From Zygnema cylindricum (Eukaryota > Streptophyta > Zygnematophyceae > Zygnematales > Zygnemataceae), in the NCBI GenBank assembly GCA_037447655.1, contig JBBHKE010000586.1:107178-171177 (forward strand): a stretch of 64,000 nt of DNA, read 5' to 3'. Shown piece after piece: positions 57,345 through 64,000 of the stretch. Made by a program: the position numbers and the translations under genes. Each line of letters begins with the position of its first letter. Position 1 is the stretch's first letter. Below the pieces are notes generated by a model. The model had not been told where the DNA came from, did not search any database, and saw only the letters and a list, made by a program, of their open reading frames with translations.

Positions 57345-58215
57345 TGACCCACAGAATGAGCAGCCTATGTAAAGCCTCTAGGATAATATTTGCCCCTTCT
57401 ACTTTCCCGCTGAATAAGCGCCGCCCAGGCACACAAATATTCTGACCACTCTCACCCTTGTGAGGACAAGACTCCCCTGAGTCAAACGCAAAAAGAATCA
57501 CTGAATTTGCTCACCCGAGCAGTAAGTTATGGCTGGTCAAAGATGACCTTTATAGTTACAAGCTCTCTTAGAGAGAGAGGTACCTAAATATTACTAAGTC
57601 TCGGTCTGCCTACTCACGACTACCTACTATTAAACCCTAGTCCAATAGGAACACTATAAAGTACAAGAAGGTACAATGGGCGATGTACTTATTGTACAAC
57701 TATTGTACGACAAGGTCTACAAGGTGACACCTGTCATATCGGAAGCCATGGTTCCTCCTCCCAAATTCTCCGGTATCAAATAATGTGGCGCCACGTGGCA
57801 CCGCGTGACGCTATATCCGTATGCCGCCGAAAAGCTCACTTCGCGTGGCGGCTTTAATGCCGGCCGTCCGATCAAAACATATTTTACACGGTTCAGATTC
57901 GCGTACATGCAGAAATTGCTCATTTTGGTTAGTCTGCTGTTAATTAGCTGTTTCGTTAATGTTTATATATTTATGAAACCCGTCACGTGTATCGTTTCGT
58001 AACGCCTTAATGGCTAAGGCGTTAGGCTATAAATGGTCTAGAGGTCACAGGTTCAAATCTAGACCTAGGCATCATTTTATCCAAAATACCCTTATCTGCA
58101 AAAACTGCCACTTTCTAAATATGGCGGCAGCCATGGCGCGCCTTTGATCCTCACTCTCTTTCTTTAAAACAAAACTAAAATAGGGAAGTGAACTATTAAT
58201 TACCTCTTTTCAACA
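57325..58215 (-). repeat. Copia E 5' LTR
   Basis: 891 bp. On the minus strand it ends ATGGAGACCACAGAATTTCA, which supplies the gag start codon. It carries a tRNA-like antisense segment at 58000-58071. Confidence 0.95.
57547..57555 (-). promoter_or_regulatory. Candidate TATA box of copia E 5' LTR
   Basis: The minus strand reads CTATAAAGG, about 200 bp upstream of the gag ATG. This is the same relative position as TATAAAAGG in the copia C LTR. It is a likely core promoter of the element. Confidence 0.55.
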
Positions 58216-58220
58216 AAAGG

Positions 58221-58763
58221 AAGTGGTGACGATTGAAAAAAAAATGGGATTTTATACAACTTGTGCGGTCGACAATAAGACGGTCCCGCTTGTTGTGAAA
58301 CGACCCTTTTAATTACATAACAATGTTACATTTGTTTTTTATAGTACACGGTGTCATTGCCACAAGAGTGTTGCAAAAAAAAGGATAAAAATCTCGAAGG
58401 ATTACAAACTCCATTGTATGCTACATGCTTGCAACCATTGAATGACAACTACTGATATCATTCAGGTCAATGCGCGTGAACTAATACAATTTTTAACCAT
58501 ACATTTATCGCTCTCTAAAATTTAGTTTAACCATTAACAATAACTGTTGGGATATGCATGCGTTCAATGCAATAACTTACATTATTTAAAACATGATACA
58601 CACCATATTATAAAACAATGAGGGGTAACCTCCCGAAGAGGGTTAACCACCCGTACTTTTGAGTGTTTTATACACGACAACATGAATTGTCAACGCTGCT
58701 TTCTTCCGCACAGTTGGTGTGAACCAGGATATCACATATTGCAAAATTTACATAAGTTTACAA
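58221..58763. other. No supported gene
   Basis: Intergenic DNA after the copia E target duplication. I see no coding or repeat feature I can support. Confidence 0.45.
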
Positions 58764-58768
58764 CCATG

Positions 58769-60079
58769 TTTTGATATTTGAGTATTTTCTAGGTCTGTTT
58801 TAGTATAGGAAAAAGAGCAGAGGCAGTCTGCCTCTAACTCCCTTCTCCAAGCCCCCACACTTGTTGTAGTCACTGAAGGTTGGACATGGAGCTAGAGCCA
58901 TGGCTGCCTAGGCTCTCTATTGAGAAAGGATGTAGATTTGGTAGACTTACGAAAATGGTATCTAACGGACCCAAGAAATGATCCTGGTACCTACGGTCCG
59001 TCAGGTAAACGGTAGTCGTTAGCCTTATCCATTTAGTCTAGGACTAGTGCTAAGACGAATGGGTTTGGTAAATATTTAAATAGTATTTAGTAGGGTTTTC
59101 CATTTAATTAGATTACGGTTTATATGGCATAGAAACAATTGTACTTTTAAGTACCGAACGAAACAAATAGTACGGACATTTGTTTCGACGGTCCGTATGA
59201 AATGCCGAAATAAATCGGACAGCCGTGATAATCGCCGGCTATGCGAAAGGACAATCTGACGGTTTGCGGACGTCACCACTCCGGATGACACGTGGCGACA
59301 TCGTACAGGTTGCAGTATCTTCGAAACGGAACACAACAAATCCGGATGTGACAAATGTCACATTATGGCAACATCGTACACTCTCCGTATAGAAAGTACT
59401 CCGACACCTGTACTTTTTTGTACAATACCGTTTTTCTGACGTGGCATGACCTGGCGCCACGTGGAGGGATAAGATTTGGAGGCAAGAATTCCGGAGATTA
59501 TAAGAGCGAATCAGGATAGGACATGTGTTGACTTTTTAGCCATGTCGTACGATGACCGTACAAAAGGTACACCGGCATCTGTACCTTTATGTACTATACA
59601 GTAATGTGATTAGTCCGTACCTCAGTACTAGAGGGGTTTAGAGGGGGATTAGGACTTATAATATTTCGGGTAGGTAGCCACCTCTATCCCAAATAGCACC
59701 TTGTATAAATGGCAAACTTTGGCCAGCCATAACAATCAATTCTGTTGACCAATTTCAGTGAATTTTTTTGCCGCAGACTCAGGGGAGTCCAAGCTACACA
59801 GGGGTGTAGTCGGTCAGAGTTTCTGCCTACCTGGGTGGCTGCATTTCTAAAGGAAAGTCAAAGTGGGTTAATGTGTCCAAATCTCATATTCTAACTTTGC
59901 ATTATGTGGTGGAACCGAGCACACAGAAAGTCTAACTTCACAGGGGTGAAGCTGTAATGGGGTTCTGATTGTCAAGGGGTCAATCATTTGGGTTTATATA
60001 AACTTGGAGTCGGCACTATCTAGATTAGCTTCTTTAAGACATGCGAATTCTGTGTGGCAATGGAGCCCATAGAATTTCA
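58769..60079 (+). repeat. Solo copia LTR with TSD CCATG
   Basis: About 1,311 bp ending ATGGAGCCCATAGAATTTCA, with CCATG on both sides (58764-58768, 60080-60084). The expected TG at the start is mutated to TT. It has an antisense tRNA-like segment (about 58970-59045) with an A-box-like TGGATAAGGCTAA. The U3 part contains two related GTAC-rich blocks (about 59280-59430 and 59440-59600), making it longer than its relatives. The TATA-like TATAAAT is near 59704. Confidence 0.8.
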
Positions 60080-60084
60080 CCATG

Positions 60085-61135
60085 CATGCACGCGGAGGAA
60101 AAATTGTAAAATTATAAAAATGTAGCGTCAAAATATTTGATACATTTTCTAAAACATATGCCAACTTTTTTGTTAAGTCTATGAGTTTTGACTTCCTCTT
60201 CGTAGATGCTGACCATGATTTTGGCTATTGTTTATAAAAAGTAATAGTCGTAAATGGTACATGGATATCGTTGAACACATTTTGAATTTGTGTCCTTTTA
60301 CTATGTTTGTTGAAATTGGAAATTGGAGGAACGTGAAACTTTATTTTATTGGATATTTGAATGGCTATCAAATCTGATTCAAAGCCTATGTTTTGTTCTT
60401 GATGAGGTTGATGGTTATGGAGATCACGCCTTTGAGGACTACGATAAGGCACAACTAAAAATGGTTTGTTTATACCCTTTTCCACATTGGTGTCACGCTT
60501 AAAGCCTATGATCCGCGTTTGTGTCGTGCTTAAAACCTATGTTTTCTTTTAATAAAAAATGAAACAATTTATAACACGTACCCATGTAGAAGGGAAGAAG
60601 ACCGATGCATATACTCGTTTTAAATAATTGTGGTTTATAAAAACACAAAAATTCCCTTTTTGTAACCAATTAATAGTTTGAATGCAACAAACATTGTTTT
60701 CCTATGATGCAAAAACAAAAAATCACGAAGAAAGCATGAAATTAAATATTTTTTAAGTTAACCGTATAAAATAAACAAATTAGTTTATCTTACAAAATAG
60801 TGGTCGGTGCCCTTCTTATCTGAATATTGTTTATTCCTAGAATTGTAGTTCATGTTGGACAAATGTGCTCCAATGATTCACAACTACTTTGGAAATGCAG
60901 CTTGGTTGGCCCAAAATGCAAGTGAGGACGCCTCTAGCTACTTACTTCAAACTATAATGACCCCCCTCTCCTCCCTTTCTTTCCTTTCAAGCCTACCCTG
61001 GTGTTATAGTGAAATATCCTCTCTATTAAGCGCTTAACAATCCTTAGAATTTTATGAAACACATGAAATAGTGGTAAGAAACTTTAGAATTTACTTCATC
61101 AAATTTAGGGTTTTATTATCAACGTTAATTGTACA
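60085..61135. other. No supported gene
   Basis: AT-rich intergenic DNA. Short open frames are present without recognisable domains. Confidence 0.45.
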
Positions 61136-61138
61136 TTA

Positions 61139-61704
61139 CACCGTGTATCGTTTTGGTGTTAAAGTTTTTTTCGCCACGTAAAACATATTTTTTTGTACAA
61201 GCTTGTCGGATTATGGATCTGACGGTTGCCATTGAAATCTAAGATTCTCACCTTCATATTGGTAGTCTCCATGTGATAATCGGGTAGGTGTTTACGGAGA
61301 AAAGATGTTTTAAGCGGCGAAAAAAATATTAATTATAATATTTGCTACAATGTTTTCTAGGCTTACCTTTCAGTAGTTTTGTACATTTAGGTATTATAAT
61401 AGTGTAAGCTCGTACATCGGTTAACATTTTATCAACTTAATCGAGCAGGCCCAAATGTTTTTTGAAGTTGCCGAAACTGAACCAATCCGTTAAGAACTGA
61501 AAAGCAAATTTAACAAACCGAACCTAGAAAAAGCATGTTTAGTTCCGTTTAGATCGGTTCATTTCAACTTGAGGACAATTCTCACTGTTGTGATGTGTTG
61601 TCAAGAAAGTTCAAATTGGCGTTGAAACTACAATAGGCTTAAACGATTAGCGATATTGGCGGAAAACGTTTGCGCACGAAACTGCCTGTTAGCGACACAC
61701 GGTG
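61139..61704. mobile_element. Degenerate mariner-like relic
   Basis: The left end CACCGTGTATCG and right end CGACACACGGTG are inverse at 11 of 12 positions. TA is kept only on the left. Inner sequence at about 61180-61345 resembles 50240-50450, which also follows a CACCG start (50222). An old copy with uncertain boundaries. Confidence 0.4.
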
Positions 61705-61954
61705 CAGTGCGCTGCTGAACACAAAGGTAGACCAACAAATAATTGTCTATTACCCGACGTGCTCACAAAACGCTTAACTTTGTGTTTAATTTTAGGCCCC
61801 GACAGCGTAACGGAAAAGTTTTGAATTTCTGACACTAAGTGCGTGTCCTGGTGTAACCGAAACTTTGAAACGTTTCTTTGGATTTTAGCTCAGATTTTAC
61901 GGTGTACTTTTCAAATTAATCCTATGTCAATCATTACTTAGCGCCTTCATTACT

Positions 61955-63040
61955 TCAAATATGTGACAGTTGTCGACGTCTACAAAATATGCAAATAGTC
62001 TACGATAATACGAAACGAAATGTAGACGATGACGAAACATCCTAAAATTAGTGACGTCTACAAAAACAGTGACGGTTGTAGACGTCGAGTTTTATGTAAC
62101 ATTGTAGATGTTTAGGATTTTGTGACATTGCGAAGTCATGCTACCTTGTGACGTCATCAACCAAAACTTTTCGCCATGGCTTCTCGGTGTCTTTTTGTTA
62201 CCATTTATAATTCGATATGTCATCAAAATAAGACAAAAAATATCAAAAGAAAAAAGAAAAAAAAGATCTTTCATTTGATACTATTATTGCTGCAGTTTAT
62301 TTAGAGATGTGAGAAAGAGGAGCGGTCGAATGAAAAAGATGGGGAGAGACGAGGACGTTGTAAAATTTTGCAAAGGACCCATGAATGAAAGTGGAGGTCC
62401 GAGACCCCGACGAATTCTTTTCGTACATACTTGTCATTTTTGTACGTACATGCACGTGACGAGCATGGAAAAAAATAGCGTGTACTCTTCCTCGTTCAAA
62501 AAATTTCGAAGATGTTTCACGCGTGCAATACCGGCTTTCTATTCGTCGATAGGGTGTTATTTTGGTTAAAATCAGATCGCAATTTGGTTCCATTACAAGT
62601 GTGAGGATGAGCTGGAAGTGGGTGGTGATGATGATAACGCCAAATTACCGTACCTTCTAAGTTCCAAGATGACGCAAATTGTACTTGTGTTTTGCCCATT
62701 TTTCGTACGGCTTAATATTTTATCGTTGGAAGTCCCATTTTCTGTGAAAACGACGGAAAAAAACCCTTACTTTAAAGGTGCGTCTCTATGTGCCTAAGGG
62801 TGCGTCTCTATGTACTTCAAACTTAGAGATTATTTTTTGTTTTTTAGCGCAGATTCGGCGGACCCGGATTTCGGGTGTCCCTATGTGTTCCAAACGAAAT
62901 TGTCACTTAGGGCATGACGATTGTATACGTCGACAATGCCCGTGACGGCTGTCAACGTCTACAATCTGTGATGACCCACGTCATTTTTCGTAACTGCTTG
63001 TGACGTCACGTGACCTTTCGTGACATTGTAGACCTACCGC
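61955..63040. repeat. Two clusters of GACGTCTACAA-type motifs
   Basis: At about 61965-62120 and again at 62920-63040 the sequence is dense in 'gtcgacgtctacaa', 'ttgtagacgtc', 'tgacgt' and 'gtgacattgtag' variants in both orientations. They flank a segment of unrelated sequence with a short direct repeat 'gggtgcgtctctatgt' (62776-62815). These could be ends of a larger DNA element. No gene is seen. Confidence 0.4.
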
Positions 63041-63203
63041 CCTCCAGCCTTTGCCGTTTCACGGTTGAAGAAAATGCGTTTTGACTTTGCGTCTATTGTC
63101 GGCTCGTTGTGAAATGGCATCGGAACCTTGAGATCCCTGCAAAAACAAAATCCGTACCGGATGGAAACGGACAAAACAAAACAAAATGTGTACTTCTCTT
63201 TGT

Positions 63204-63503
63204 TGAAACTCCGAGACCTCCATAGAACCTCAAAGTACGCAGCTCACACGAAGCCTCTAGGATAACCCTGACCCCTTTGTGTTTCAGCAAGAATAACTAC
63301 CACCCTGGCAGACAAAAACTCTGACCACCTTCACCCCTGTAAAGGCAAGACTCCCTTGAGTTTATAGCAAAAAGAATCTCTGAATTTGCTCCCCTGAGCA
63401 GTAAGTTATGAAGAGTCAAAGTTGACCTTTTGTACAGGAGCTCTCTGGGAGCGATGGTCTAATCTATCAAAAGTTTCTAAGTCCTATCTCTCTCTAAAAC
63501 TCT
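63204..63503 (-). repeat. Partial copia LTR interrupted at 63504
   Basis: A reverse LTR starting TGAAACTCCGAGACC, with the conserved inverted gag-start block. It is similar to the LTRs at 27504 and 6777. It breaks off at 63503, where another reverse LTR begins. Its remainder would lie beyond the window. Confidence 0.75.
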
Positions 63504-64000
63504 TGAAATTCTATGGGCTCCATTGCCCACAGAATTCGCAGATCCAAAAGAAGCTAATCTAGATAGTGCCGACTCCAAGTTGATATAAACCCAAATGAAT
63601 GATCCCTTGACAATTATAACCCCAATACACCTTCACCCCTGTGAAGAGAAGACCTTCTGTGTGCTCAGTTCCACCACAGAATGCAAAGCTTGAATATGTG
63701 TTTTGGACAATATTCCCCAATTTGACTTTCCCACTGAATAAGTGCCACCCTGGCACGCAAAGACTCTGACCGACTACACCCTTGTGTAGATTGGACTCCC
63801 GTGAGTCCGCTGCAAAAAGAATCACTGAATTTGCTCACCCGAGCATTAAGTTATGGCTGGTCAAAGATGACCTTTATAGTTACAAGCTCTCTTAGAGAGA
63901 GGTACCTAAATATCACTAAGTCTTGGTCTGCCTACTCACGACTACCTACTACTAAACCCTAGTCCAATAGGAACACTATAAAGTACAAGAAGGTACAATG
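63504..64000 (-). repeat. Nested copia LTR running off the window
   Basis: A reverse LTR starting TGAAATTCTATGGGCTCC. Its first about 300 bp resemble the end of the solo LTR at 58769-60079. From about 63810 onward it is nearly identical to the copia E LTR (52165-52350). It continues past the right edge, so solo or full-length status is unknown. Confidence 0.8.

Larger units (their letters stand above)
52002..58215 (-). mobile_element. Copia E, young full-length element
   Basis: A 6,214-bp element read on the minus strand. The 5' LTR is 57325-58215 and the 3' LTR 52002-52892, both exactly 891 bp with about four differences seen by eye. The perfect TSD is AAAGG (51997-52001, 58216-58220). The primer-binding site at 57310-57324 abuts the 5' LTR. 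The purine tract AAGGGGAG (minus strand) is at 52893-52900. Gag-pol is a single long frame broken only once, before RNase H. It is the youngest and best-preserved element in the window. Confidence 0.97.

Noticed and set aside
58000-58071. Functional tRNA gene
   Set aside because: A- and B-box-like motifs exist, but the anticodon and acceptor stems do not fold properly. It sits inside a recently duplicated LTR.

Overview
The window looks like nuclear DNA of a streptophyte (a land plant or charophyte-type green alga). The evidence is one spliced gene with GT-AG introns of 164-1534 bp whose C-terminal domain belongs to the plant TOD1/MUCI70 (DUF616) glycosyltransferase-like family, set among Ty1/copia retrotransposons and short terminal-inverted-repeat (TIR) DNA elements. 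I cannot name the species.

Left part (1-28704): stacked copia elements. A damaged copia A (1-6776) carries a second lineage, B (2056-about 5440). An LTR plus partial gag of lineage C follows (6777-8203), then a reverse A-type LTR that ends at a 10-N assembly gap. An AT-rich, partly duplicated tract holds a degenerate minisatellite (9045-12195). Copia D (14523-27077) comes next, preceded by a truncated D copy that shares its 5' LTR. Copia C (19039-25395, TSD TTGTA) sits inside the reverse transcriptase/RNase H part of D. A solo LTR (27504-28704, TSD CGAAA) closes the block.

Middle (29400-43042): short TIR elements, then the only host gene I can support (32274-43042, plus strand, 11 exons, about 1,723 residues). 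It reads as a type II Golgi-style membrane protein: one N-terminal signal anchor, a very long acidic stem of about 1,250 residues, and a TOD1/MUCI70 domain at the C-terminus. Its last intron contains nested miniature elements.

Right part (44799-64000): many nested non-autonomous DNA elements (hAT-like with 8-bp TSDs, mariner-like with TA, PIF/Harbinger-like with TAA or TTA). A young copia E lies on the minus strand (52002-58215; two 891-bp LTRs, TSD AAAGG). A solo LTR (58769-60079, TSD CCATG) and two nested partial LTRs at the right edge complete it.

A unifying observation: in every copia lineage here the gag start codon lies inside the LTR, and the reading frame runs through the primer-binding site. 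In lineages A, B, C and E that site matches the anticodon arm of plant initiator tRNA-Met, so the same bases serve to prime reverse transcription and to encode a conserved Q-V-M motif. The LTRs also carry antisense tRNA-like segments. TSDs, TIRs, splice phases and reading frames were all checked by eye only.
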